64,000 nt of DNA from Choricystis sp. odSpoLacu1 (Eukaryota > Chlorophyta > Trebouxiophyceae): NCBI GenBank assembly GCA_958009055.1, contig OY253659.1:434001-498000 (forward strand). The letters run 5' to 3'. The translations under genes and the position numbers were made by a program. Below, piece by piece: positions 50,413-61,772 of this stretch. Every line of letters begins with the position of its first letter. Positions within the stretch are counted from its first letter, which is position 1. Under the pieces are notes generated by a model. The model was not told the origin of the DNA. It searched no databases and saw nothing but the letters and a program-made list of their open reading frames with translations.

Positions 50413-53281
50413 CTAAGGCGCACGCCTGTGAATGAGGCTCTTGCCATGCTCCTCGTACTCTGCCTTGCTCATCCACATCTGCTGGAACGAGCCCAGCGAC
50501 GCCAGGATGGACCCCCCAATCCACACGCCAAACCGGCGCTCGATCGTGTTGTTGGGGCACACGACCTTTGTCTTGGACGCCAGCGTGTGGGCCGCCTCCC
50601 CCACCTCCCGCTCCAGCCGGTCGCGCAGCCCCGTCAGCAGGGCGCCACCGCCAGACAGGACGACTGCGCCCAGCAGGTCGCGCCTGAGGTCGGAGTCGGT
50701 GGCGGCCAGGGTCTTCATGACGGCGTCAGGCAGGGAGAGCGCGTCTGGGCGGGACGCAACCCCATCCAGCCCGTACCCACCCAGCAGGCGGGGCTGGAAC
50801 AGACACTCCGGGATGTTGAGCCGGTCGGGGCCCAGCTCCAGGGTGGTGCCGTCGGGCAGGTCGTAGGAGGCGGTCGGCATCGACGCGTTGGCGGCCGCGT
50901 CGAAGGGTGAATCGTGCACGCGGCACGCCGTCTCCTTGATGTCGGCCGCCAGAGCCGCCACCGCGAAGGCACGGTACGAGGGCGTCGTGCCCGGCGCGTC
51001 GACCGGGGTGGAGGCCCAGTCGCCGGGCGCGACCTCGCGCCGCGAAAAAGCATAGGACGGCGCGAGCTCGCCGCGCGGCGCGCGCGCGGACGCGGCCGCC
51101 GTCATGGCGGACGTGAGCACGGCGCCGCCCAGGGGGGTGCGGGTGACGGACTTGTGCAGCAGGAAGCCGTCGTGGACGGCGGCGACTGGGTTTGGGAGGG
51201 TGGGTGGGAGGGTTCAATTTTTGGCGCCGTTTTTCACTTCCCGCACTTGCTCGCATTTCCCTCCCCCCTCTTTCCTCCCTTTTCACGCCCCCACTCCCCG
51301 GGTCGTGATCAGCCAAGGAGCCATGAGCGAGGCTGTGAACCCTCGGGCCTACCCCCTCGCCGACGCCCAGGTGTGTGTGTGGGGAAGAAGAGGCGGGAGC
51401 GGGGGGCCCGTCCGCGAGCGTCGCGGGCTGGCCAAAAAAGCCAGCGCTCCGCGCCCCCGCGCCGCCCATACTCACTCTCCCCTCCCCTCCCCCCCAAAGT
51501 TGACCAACACGATCATGGACATCGTGCAGCAGGCGGCCAACTACAAGCAGCTGCGCAAGGGCGCCAACGAAGGTGCGCATTTGGGGCGAGCCGGCGGCCG
51601 AGCGTGCGGCCGCCGCGGACGCGCGTGGGGAAGAGGGGGGCACCGTGTGGGCGCCGCACCCGCCTGCTGCACGCGCGCACGGTGCAGGCTCAGCCAGGCC
51701 ACAGGGAGTGGGAGGGGAACGGCCAAGCGGCGGGGAGGGGGTGGGAGGCGCCCGCGCACGAATCCGACATGCCAACCCCTCTCCCCGTTTTTTCCCCTCT
51801 CCTTCAGCCACCAAAACGCTCAACCGCGGCATCTCCGAGTTTGTCGTCATGGCGGCCGACACGGAGCCGCTCGAGATTCTGCTGCACCTGCCCATCCTTG
51901 CGGAAGACAAGGTGAGAGACAGGGGTGCAGCCGTGCGTTGGCGGGGGGGGACGGCGGACGGGTGGTCGCGCCTCTCTCTCACCACACACACACACCCCAA
52001 CCCTCCTCAGAACGTGCCGTACGTCTTTGTGCCGTCCAAGGCGGCCCTTGGTCGCGCGTGCGGCGTGTCTCGCCCGGTGAGTGTGGGAGGAAGAGGGGGA
52101 AATAAGGGCGAAGGAGCCGCCGCACACTCCCCGCCCGCACGCACACTCACCACCCTGCCCCTTTTCACTCTCACAGGTCATCTCGTGCTCGGTCACGACC
52201 AACGAAGGGTCGCAGCTCAAGTGCCAGATCCAGGCTCTCAAGCAGAGCATCGAGAAGCTGCTCATTTGAGCGGTAATTGGGTTTTCTGGGCGGACTCAAA
52301 ATAAAAAGCGAGGACGCCGGCCCACCGGGTGGGCAAGGCCGGCGGCGCACACTCTTATGGTTTTTGCGTGGTTTTGAACGTTCTTTATGGAGGGGAGCCA
52401 ACGGAAAAAGGGAGCGGCCGCCACGCGGCGCGCACGTGTAAACAGGAAACAAGGCACCCCCATTTCCCCCAAACACACTCACCCGTCGTCGCGTCGTGGC
52501 CCGCGTCCACCACGATGGCGCTCTGCCGCCCCGTCGCAAAGGCGGCCAGCACGGCGTCGCGCGCGAGGAAGAGGGCGGGGGGGCCATGCTTCTCAAACAT
52601 CAGCTCCACCGTGCGCTCGCGCGCGACGTCGGGGTGGGGGGTCGGCTCCGCCAGCATCATGGGGTGCTCCTTGGGGTCGACGCGCAGGCGGTCGCTGTGT
52701 GTGTGTGTGGAGTGTGTGTGGAGGGGTGGTTGGTTTTTTGTTTCGCCTCGGCCACGCGCTCCCCCTCCCCACCTCCCCCAAACAACAGCACTCACGTAAA
52801 CGCGTGCTCCCACAGCGCGTCCACCGCGTCCCAGTCGGCGTACGCGCCGTCCTCGCCAAAGCAGGGGGAGACCTGTGTGTGTGTGTGGAGGGTGTGGTGT
52901 GTTGGCGTGTGCGTGCCGCCGTTTTCTTCTCCTCCTCATCCTCTCCTACCCCCCACCCCCCACTCCCCATCCCTACCTCCATGCCATCCCTGCGAAAGTT
53001 TAGCGCCTGGCTGCCCGCCAGCAGTTTGCGGGCGTCGCCCGCCCCCAGCGTGCCGACGGACGACGGGTAGACCGCTTTGGGGGCGTCATCGCCGCCGTAG
53101 CCGGCCTTCACGGCGGACGACCCGATGTCGATGACGAGGGAGTTGACCTCGTCTGAGTGGGGGTGGAGGAGAGGGGGGGGGCGTGAGCACAAGGGCGAGG
53201 GAGCGGGCAAAAGGCGGCGGTCGGCCGGCGAGATGCGTGGGCGCCCGACCCCCCGCTTGTTCACGCACCGCCGCCAAACAT
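50413..53281 (-). CDS. ARP4: Actin-related protein 4 (ARP4/BAF53-like)
   Basis: Five exons: 53281-53269, 53152-52977, 52872-52796, 52694-52483 and 51185-50413. All phases agree and give 416 residues. ARP4 is a nuclear actin-like subunit of SWR1/INO80/NuA4-type chromatin complexes. Assembled landmarks: [140 protein letters not shown]. The terminal SKAEYEEHG motif distinguishes ARP4 from cytoplasmic actin. Intron 4 (51186-52482, 1297 bp) houses the whole SNU13 gene in the opposite orientation. Intron 2 starts GTAGGG, the only non-GTG donor called in the window. Confidence 0.95.
51323..52269 (+). CDS. SNU13: SNU13 / NHP2L1 (15.5K, L7Ae family RNA-binding protein)
   Basis: Five exons: 51323-51370, 51500-51572, 51808-51911, 52011-52076 and 52177-52269, totalling 127 residues, the normal size. 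SNU13 binds K-turns in U4 snRNA and box C/D snoRNAs. Nearly every residue follows the family: [87 protein letters not shown] and SIEKLL. The gene lies entirely within intron 4 of ARP4 on the other strand; a start about 140 bp from ARP4 exon 5 leaves little room for a promoter. AATAAA appears near 52300 after its stop. Confidence 0.97.
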
Positions 53282-53484
53282 GGTGCCCGGGTGTGAGTGA
53301 GAGGGAAAGTTAAGAGTGCACGCTCTGATGAGGGCGTGGAGAGAGGAGGGGAGAGGGCGGGGGTCCGACTTTTTCGGCGCAGAGTGGTCGGTCGGTCTCG
53401 ACGATTCTTCGTCGGCCCCGGTTCGCGCACCACTCCATTTGTTTGTTTTCATCAGCGTGCGCCCAAGCCCGCAACACCATCCGC

Positions 53485-53667
53485 ATGGACGCCAGCCTGC
53501 CTCCCAAGAAGCGCCCCGCACAGTCGTCCCCGCCCCCGCCTCCGTCCGCGCTCCCGCCGCCGCCGCCGCACGCACCGACGGAAGCGTCCAAGATTCGGGG
53601 CGTCGCCCCGCCGCGCAAGCCGCGCGTGGGGCCCCAGTACCAGGCGGACGTGCGTAACTTGAGGTGA
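53485..53667 (+). CDS. Short hypothetical ORF, 60 residues
   Basis: It starts MDASLPPKKRPAQSS, continues through a Pro-rich stretch and ends SKIRGVAPPRKPRVGPQYQADVRNLR. The RVGPQYQA phrase resembles the beginning of ELM2 domains (xRVGxxYQAxxP) of chromatin corepressors, but the frame stops at once, so it may be a first exon, a truncated gene or chance. A GTG follows codon GAG near 53665. It begins about 200 bp upstream of the ARP4 start (divergent) and 49 bp separates its end from the BEACH gene start. Expression and exon structure are unsettled. Confidence 0.35.
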   Translation: MDASLPPKKRPAQSSPPPPPSALPPPPPHAPTEASKIRGVAPPRKPRVGPQYQADVRNLR

Positions 53668-53715
53668 TTGAGAAAAAAAAGGAAGCGAGGAAAAAACACA
53701 TCACATCATCATCTC

Positions 53716-56700
53716 ATGTTCACCACGCGCGCCACGACCGGGCGCGACGCGGGTCGCTTCACCCTCCTCCTGCTCGACGACGGCGAAGACTATGTGGACG
53801 ACTGGGTGGTGGCCGCCCACTGGCCGCCCGACGTGGCGGCAGCGGGGGGGGCGCCCCCGCCCACCGCCCCCGTGCCCGGGCGCCTGCGCCTCGCGTCGCG
53901 GTCGCTGGTGTTTGACGCGGACGACGGCCGCCTGCCCATCATTCGCCTGCCGTTTGTGGCGGCCACGTCCCTGGAGGCGGGCCCGGGGGGTCACTCTGTT
54001 CAATTGTCATCCACCCTGGCCATCCGCATGAAGGCGGGCGGCGTGGACGCGCCGTACGAGTTTGACAAGAGCGCGACGCCGCGCGCGTGGACCTTTGACC
54101 TGCCCTACGCCCCGCTGGCCGACGTGCTGCCGCCGGCGGCGCACTACCTGGCGCTGTCGCGGCTGCCGCGGGCAGAGCTGCCGGCCGCGTTGGCGGCGGC
54201 GGCTGCAGAGCGAGCTGCGGCGGCCGCCTTCGACCCATCTCGCCTGGTCGACTTTTCGGAGCGGCTAGCCCTCGACCTGCCCGCCCGCCTGCTGTCCCCC
54301 CTGGTGGGCGAAGCAGGCCGCTTTGCCATGACCGACACCCGCATCTACTTTGAGCCTCTGCACCTGGGGGCGGGCGGCGGCCCGCGCACCGTGCCGCTCG
54401 CCGTCGTCGCGGCGGCCGCGCCGCGCCGCTGCTCGGTGACCGACGTGGGGCTGGAACTGTTCTTCGCGCCGGCGGCCGCGGCGCCAGACAGGGGCCCTGT
54501 CTGGGGCACTCCCTCTGCCCTGTTTGCGTTTGAGTCGCCGGCAGTGCGGGACAGAGTGGCCGCCGCCCTGGCGCGCGCGCCCGCGCTCGGGGGCGCGGTG
54601 CCTGGCGGCACCCCCGCCGCGGCCGCGGCGACCGCGGCCCTAACGACGCCCTCTGGCCGGGCCGCCGTCACCTCCCTGTGGCGTCGCGGCACGCTGTCCA
54701 ACCTGGACTACCTCCTATTCGTCAACGCTGCCGCCTCCCGCTCCTGGAACGATGTCAGTCGCTGGCCCGTCGCGCCGTGGGTCGTGGCCGATTATGATTC
54801 CCCCACGCTGGACGCCACCACCCCTTTTCGAGACATGTCCCGCCCCATGGGCGCACTCTCAGAGACTCGCCTCGCCGCCCTGCGCGCCCGCATGGACGCC
54901 ATGCCCCCCGGCGATGGCCCCGACGCACCGTTTTTGTATGGGTCATTCTACTCCACCCCCGCCTTTGTCATGCACTGGCTGCTGCGCGCCGCCCCAGGCC
55001 ACCTGCTACGCCTGCAGGGGGGGCGCTTCGACGCTCCCGACCGCCTGTTCTGGTCGGTGGCGGACGCCTGGGCCTCCGCTTCGGGCGGCGGCAGCGGCGC
55101 CGACGTGCGCGAACTGACGCCCGAATTCTTTTTGGATGACGCCGCCTTCCTGGTCAACGCCGCCCGCCTGCCCCTGGGCGCGCGCCACGATGGGACACCC
55201 GTGGATGACGTCGTGCTGCCTGCCTGGGCGGGCGGGGACGCGGCCGGGTTCCTGTGCGCGCACCGCTCCGCGCTCGAGTCGCGCGCGGTGTCGGCCAACC
55301 TGCACCACTGGCTGGACCTCATCTTTGGCGTCAAACAGGCTGTACCCGCTGCCCTGGCCGCAGACAACGTGTTCTTCCCGCTGACCTACGGCTCCGTCGT
55401 GGAGGCGGCCGCCGCCGCCGCCGCGGGTGACGCGCGCGCGTCGGCCGCGCTGGCCGCCCAGGTCAACGAGTTTGGCCAGTGTCCGTCCGCCATTTTTGGG
55501 GCGCCCCATCCGCGTCGCCTGGTGTCGCCACCGTGGCGGGATGAAGAGGACTGGTGGAGCCGGGGGAACGCCGCTGCCGCCGCGCGCGACCGCGTCGGCG
55601 GCGCGCGCGGCGCCGCGCGCACGGCCGCCCTGGTGGCCCGTCTGGGGGAGCTGTTAGCGGGGGGTGGAGGCGTCGGCACCGTGGAGGAGGATGGCGGCCT
55701 GGCCGAGCTGGACGTGCTGAGAGAGGAGGAGAGGGTGGTGGTGGCCGCGCCGCCGGCCGCAGAGACGCGGTCGGCAGCCACACCGCCGCTGCCGCGCGCT
55801 GCGCCAACCGACCCACCCTCCGCCAACTCACCCCCGCCATCCTCCGACCCGTCGCCCCCCCCATCTCGCTGGACCGCCATCACATCCCTGGCGTCGTCCG
55901 CTGCCGCTGTCGCCGCTGCCGCCGCGTCCAGCGGGGCCGCCGGCAACGACGGCCTGAAAGCCAGCCTGCGCGGCCTGTTTGGCCGCGGTGGCGGTGGTGA
56001 CAGCGCGTCCCGCCCCACCCAGGCGACTTCTCCTCCACCTCAGCGCCGTCCTCCGGTGCGAGCTGACATCGCCGCCCGGCTGGCGGTGCGGGCGCCGACC
56101 GTCATCGCGTCAGACTTGCTGGCCCCATCTGTCACCTCCCTCGCTGCCGCCACTCGCCACACGGATGGCGCCCTGCTCGTGTACGCTGGCGGCGGCAACG
56201 GTCAGCTGGGCGTGTGGGTGGGGCCGTCGCGCGCGCTGCGCGCGCACCGCGTCGCGCCGGCTAGCACTGGCGTCACGGCTCTCGCCCTGCTGCGCCCGCC
56301 CGCGGGGCGGGATGGTGGCCTGCCCCTGGCTTTGGCGGGATGTGGCGACGGTCGCCTGGTCGCCTACTCGGCTGACGCGGGCGGCGTGGCGGGGGCCAGG
56401 GGGGCCGCGCACACGGACGCACTGTCAGCGCTGGCCGTGGGCGGCGCGTCGCTTGTGTCGGCCGGCTGGGATGGTGCTGTGCGCCTGTGGAGCCTGGCCG
56501 ACGGGCGCCACCCCTGGGCGAAATCATGCCCCCCGCCCACCCTCGAGCGTGGCTGCGGCGCGCCCGTGTGGTGTGTGGCGGTGACGGCCGACGCGCGCAC
56601 CCTGGCGGCAGGCACAGACGACGGCGTCGTGCGCGTGTGGGATGTGAGGGCGGCGGGCGACGCCCCCGCCCTCACCTTGACCGCGGGAGACGACTACGTG

Positions 56701-57049
56701 GCGGGCGTGGGGTTTGTGGAGGGTGGGGGGCGCTCTGTGCCTCGCCACCGCCTATGGCTCCACGCTCGCCACGCTCGACGCGCGGGCGCCGGACTCCCTT
56801 CCGACAGCCTGCATAGCTCTGCCCGCCGCCCTGCGGTGTGCGTGTGTGTCGGGGGGCGTTGTGGCAGCCGGCACTGATAGTGGCGGCGTCGTGTTGTGGA
56901 CGCCAGCGCAGGGCGACAGTCCGGCCGTCATCGATGCGTGCCCTGGCGTGGGCGTGGCAGCAGTGGCGCTGGTGGGGGGTGGGGAAGGCAGGGACGATGC
57001 CGTGGTGACGGCGCACGATGATGGTGGCGTGGTGGCGGTGGTGGGATAG
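53716..57049 (+). CDS. FAN/NSMAF-like BEACH-WD40 protein (one-base frame break)
   Basis: The start MFTTRATTGRDAGRFTLLLLDDGEDYV matches the FAN N-terminus. BEACH proteins are large scaffolds in membrane traffic; FAN couples receptors to neutral sphingomyelinase. A GRAM/PH-like region (residues ~15-300) with RFAMTDTRIYFEPL precedes the BEACH domain: VTSLWRRGTLSNLDYLLFVNAAASRSWNDVSRWPVAPWVVADY, PMGALSETRLA, YGSFYSTPAFVMHWLLRA, LTPEFFL, VSANLHHWLDLIFGVKQ, VNEFGQCPSAIFGAPHPRR. C-terminal WD40 blades follow a Ser/Pro linker. A frameshift at the 6-G run 56725-56730 separates the last blade and is cured by removing one G, giving 1110 residues. It is intronless, unlike its neighbours. Confidence 0.85.
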
Positions 57050-57222
57050 GTGTAGCAGAGACACGCACGCGCGTCAGGAGTCCTCGAAGAACGAAACATC
57101 GCTCTCCCTCCCACTTTTCGTTTGAGCGGTCCCCCAAAATCCGCTCCCCTTTCTCCCCCCCTCTCCCAGTCCCCAGCCGCCCCCCTGCCCCACTCGCAGA
57201 GCTGGCGGACGCTCGGCCACCC

Positions 57223-60200
57223 ATGAACGCGACCAAGGTGCGGCGCCGTGGTTTGGTAGGAGGAGCGCAGAGCCTACCGACGCGCGCAAACGAAAATTCG
57301 GCGCGCCGGCGGCGCGCCCGATTTTTGGCGCCACCACGCGCGTGCGCGTGCTTCTCACGCTCTGGCTACATAGAGGGACCACAGTGCTTCGACCTGGCGG
57401 CGAAGGTCGCCGCGCCGCCCCCCGCGTTTGTGTGGCAGCGTGTTTGCCGCAATTGGAGCGTCTTCGGCCCCCGAACGAAAAACCAAACACGCCCTCCCCT
57501 CTCCCTCCCACAGAACGCCCGGGCGCGGGCCGACACGCGCGCCCCCGTGGCGGCGACCAAGAAAGGCGCCAAGCTCGCGGGCGACGCCGGCATGGTGTCC
57601 AACGCCAGCCTGACGGTGCGCGTGTTGTGGGGCGGCAAAACGTCGACTCCATGGTGCCAGGTTTTTCGACTCTCGGCGCGGCTCACGTTCCTCCCCTTAA
57701 CCCCTCCCTCCACACCCACACACAGGAAGAAGAGATCGAACGCGTCGTCGCCCCCGAGTCGGCGGTCAAGGAGGAGGAGCGGCTGAGAGCCGAGCGTGAG
57801 GCTGCCGCCGCGGCACTGCCGTTTGCCGCGCCGCTGGAGGCGGTGCTCACCAAGACACGTGCGGATGAGCTGGACAAGCTGCTCAACCAGACCGACCTGT
57901 ACACCAAGTTTCTGTCGGAGCAGATGCAGTCGATCGAAGCCAAGACGGACGGCGCGGTGGAGGCCAACGGGGCGGCCGCCCCGGGCGACAAGCGCAAGTG
58001 CAAGGGCAAGGAGCCTGCCGCAAAGAAGAGCAAGCCGATGTCGACCAAGGTGGGTGGGTTGTTTGGAGAAGGGGGCGGGCGTGTGTGGGTTTTTTGGGGG
58101 TCCACCGTGGTGCTCACCCTTTTCCCCTTTTTTGACCCCACCTGCAGGAGTTTCTGCCCCTCATCGAGGGCGAGCTGCGCGACTACCAGCTGAAGGGTGC
58201 GTGTGTGTGTGTCTGAGGGAGGGTTGGTGCACGAGTGGTGGGAGAGAATGACCCCCCCCTGCCGCCGCTCTCTCACTCGCCTCACGCAACCTCCCCTCCC
58301 TCCCCACCAACCCCATTTTTTCACCCCCCCCTCTCCCCCCAGGCATCAAGTGGCTCATCTCGCTCTACCAAAACGGGCTCAACGGCATCCTGGCCGACCA
58401 GATGGGGCTCGGCAAAACGGTGCAAACGATCGGGTTCCTGTCGCACCTGCGCTCCAAAGGCATCCACGGCCCCTTCCTCGTCGTCGGCCCGCTCTCCACG
58501 CTGCCCAACTGGGTGGCCGAGGTGCAGCGCTGGACGCCCTCCATCCCCGTGGTGCTGTACCACGGGTCCAAGGACGAGCGCGCCGCCATGCGGGCGGAAC
58601 AGATGGGGCCCCCCAAAGCCAAAACCACCGAAACGTTTCCCATTGTCGTCACGTCGTACGAAATAGTGCTGGCCGACGCCAAGTTCCTGGCCAACTACAA
58701 GTGGAAGTACATCGTGGTGGATGAAGGCCACCGCCTCAAGAACATGAACTGCCGCCTGCTGCGCGAGCTGCGCACGATTCCGACCGCCAACAAGCTGCTG
58801 CTGACGGGCACGCCGCTGCAAAACAACCTGTCCGAGTTGTGGTCACTGCTCAACTTTCTGTTGCCCGACATCTTTGGCTCGCTGGCCGACTTTGAGTCGT
58901 GGTTTGACTTTTCGGCGGTGGGGCAAGAGGGCGGCGACAAAGAGATCGCGGCGCAGGAACAACGCAACCGCGTCGTCACCAAGCTGCACTCAATCCTCAA
59001 GTGAGTGGGGGGGGGAGCCCATTTTTTCGATTGCGATTCACGCGTTGCCATTAGGCGGCATGCGTTGGGGATGACGTGTGTGTGCTGGTTTGGGGGAGGG
59101 GGCAGGGCGTGGGTCGGCTGGGGAGAGTGGGAGGGTCGGGTGTAAGTGTGGGGGGTTGGCTGTGCGCGCGCGCCGACCGGAGAAGGCTGACCCTCCGTCG
59201 CCGTCCTTGGGTCTAGTTTCCCCGCATTTTGTACTGGTTTTTTTCGCATGCACCTTGAGCGGCGCATGTGCTTGCTGCCCACTGCACGCACTGCGCAACG
59301 CGCACTTAGGCGGGTCTGTGCGACGCACTCGGGCGGATGAGTCCACCCGACCGTCCGCCTGAGTCGTCGGCCACACCATCTGCTGCCCTGCAAACGCGGC
59401 CCACGCTCTTTGCAGCGCATCCTTCCTTGTTTTGCACACGCGTTACAGAGTGTGCGACGCAGGTGGAGTTGGGAAAGGCGCACCCTGCCTGACCTGATGT
59501 GCGCATTGGCCGTGTGCGCAGGCGTTTGCGCCGGACGCGAGGCCACACATTGCTGCGTGCGTACGACGCACTCTGTGTCGCGTGCGCGATGAACGCAGTC
59601 GCGTGCGACGCACAGGAGCAGGGGTGGAGCCCCCCCGTTCTGTTTGTCCTCCCTTTTGCGCCCCTTACTGCTGGCCTGCGAACGCCGCATGTGAGCGCCT
59701 GCGTTGGCTCGTTCTTGTCTTGCGTCACAGGGGCAATGGTGTCACTTGTGGCGCACGCAAAGCGGGTCGGCGGCACACCCCTTGTGCGGTGTTCCTGTGT
59801 TGAGCCGTTTCACACGTGTGCGCTGCGCCGTTGGCCACATTCACGTGCCTGCGTCGCACTGCGAGAGTGTGCGGCGCATGCGCTTATCTGTGCGGTGAAT
59901 GGCACTGCGCACGGTGGCCAGCGGGGTTTATCAAGAGAAGTCCACCCGAGTCGCTTGGTCCGCACGCCCCCCTTGCTGCGCCGCACACTCTGACTGCTGT
60001 ACACACGCACACACTTTCGTGCGGCGCACACTCTGTGCCGCAGACGGAATGCGCCTGTGCGGGAGTCACGCTGGGCGCCACCCTTGATCAACCCCCACCC
60101 TCATGAGTCGCACTGCCTCCCAGCCCTCCCCATTGCTCATCCGCACCTTCCCTCACTCCTGCGCCGCACCCACACAGGCCCTTCCTGCTGCGCCGCATCA

Positions 60201-61479
60201 AAACGGACGTCGAGACGAGCCTGCCCGCCAAAACCGAGATTGTGCTGTACGCGCCGATGGTTGCCAAACAAAAGGAGCTCAACGACCAACTGCGTTACCG
60301 CACGCTCGCGGTGAGTTTGGGGGTGGGCCACCCCTCCCTCACGCATGCTCACACACTTTGTGTCGCTGCGGCATGGGTCCGGGGCGCGGAAACGGCATCG
60401 AAAAAATGGGGGTTTGACGGGTCGGCGTAGTGCGCGCAAGCCGTCGCTTGCGCCACTCACGCCCACCCCCCACCCCCTCCTATCTATCCATCAGGACGCC
60501 CTCTCCAAAATGGCCAAATCGCGCACCGGCGCTGCGTCCGCCCTCAACAACGTGCTGATGCAGATGCGCAAGGTGGCCAACCACCCCGACCTCATCACGT
60601 CCCAGTTTGAGGACTCGCTCTACTACCCGTCGCCCGAAGTTTTGGTGGAGCAGTGCGGCAAGATGCGCCTCATGGACCGCCTGCTCAACCGGCTGCACGC
60701 CAACGGCCACAAAGTGCTCATCTTCTCCCAGATGACCAAGATGCTGGACCTCATCGACTCGTACCTCGACGCGCGCGGCCTGTCAGCGTGCCGCATCGAC
60801 GGCAACATCTCGTGGCAAGACCGCCAGGACGCCATGAAGCGGTTCAACACCGACCCCTCCGTGTTTGCATTCCTGCTGTCCACCCGGGCGGGCGGGCTGG
60901 GTGAGTTGAGAGAGGGGAAGGTTTTTGGAGGGTGACGCGACGCGCACGCACGCGATAGAGGGCCTCTCTTTCACTAACCCCCCCTCCTCAACTCCCCCAG
61001 GCATCAACCTGACCGCCGCCGACACCGTCATCATCTACGACTCCGACTGGAACCCGCACAACGACCTGCAGGCCATGGACCGTTGCCACCGCATCGGCCA
61101 GCAGCGGCCGGTGCTGGTGTTCCGGCTGGCGACGGCGCACTCGATCGAGGGGTCGATGCTGCGCCGCGCCAACTCCAAGATGGCGCTGGAACGCCTTGTC
61201 ATCAAAAAGGGCGCCTTTCTGCCCGATAACCACAACGGCGGCAACACCGCCAAGTCGACTGCGGGGCTGAGCGCGGAGGAGCTGGCCGAGCTGTTGAAGA
61301 ACGACACGACGCTCGAAGACTTGCCCCAGTCGGCCGCGGTGTCGGACAAAAACCTGGACAAACTGCTCAACCGCAAGCACATGGAGACGGGCGCCAAGAT
61401 GCCGTACGGCACGACGGGGCCCGGGTGGGAGGTGGTGGCCCAGCTGGACGGGTCGGGCCTGCTGTCGAGTGTGCAGTGA
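57223..61479 (+). CDS. DDM1: DDM1/LSH (HELLS)-type SNF2 chromatin remodeller
   Basis: Eight exons: 57223-57237, 57514-57615, 57726-58049, 58148-58196, 58343-59000, 60178-60310, 60495-60900 and 61001-61479. All phases agree; 721 residues. DDM1/LSH moves nucleosomes so that DNA methyltransferases can reach heterochromatin. Snf2 motifs in order: [128 protein letters not shown] and HRIGQ. The [15 protein letters not shown] wording and the N-terminal EEEIERVVA helix are typical of DDM1 rather than other Snf2 groups. Intron 5 is unusually long (1177 bp). Confidence 0.95.
59001..60177 (+). other. Oversized DDM1 intron with degenerate repeats
   Basis: GTGAGTGG donor, CACACAG acceptor, about ten times the usual intron length here. 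It contains recurring variants of GTGCGACGCAC (near 59309, 59448, 59562, 59603, 59851, 59868, 59975 and 60019). No ORF with family motifs was seen on either strand. Confidence 0.8.
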
Positions 61480-61772
61480 GAGACAGTGGAGAGGACTTCT
61501 CTTTTGTTTTTTTTTTTCGTCCCTCCCCTTCCTCGCTTCATTGATCCCCACCATACCTATTTTCAACACCAGTGTGCCCCCCTCACGAATGCTCACCCGT
61601 TTCCCCTCCAAACGCACTCCTTTTTCTTTCTGGCAGACCCCCCCCCTTCACTCTGCACGTTCTTCCCTGTGCGACTCCCTTTTTTCTCACGTTGCCCACC
61701 TCCCCGAACACACACTCTGCAACAAAACACGCGCGGTGTGACTTTCCACATTTTACACACACACAAAAGCAT

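Noticed and set aside
53485..53667. Short ORF as a first exon of the BEACH gene
   Set aside because: No splice joins it in frame to MFTTRATTG, which already matches the FAN start; it is kept as a separate low-confidence ORF.
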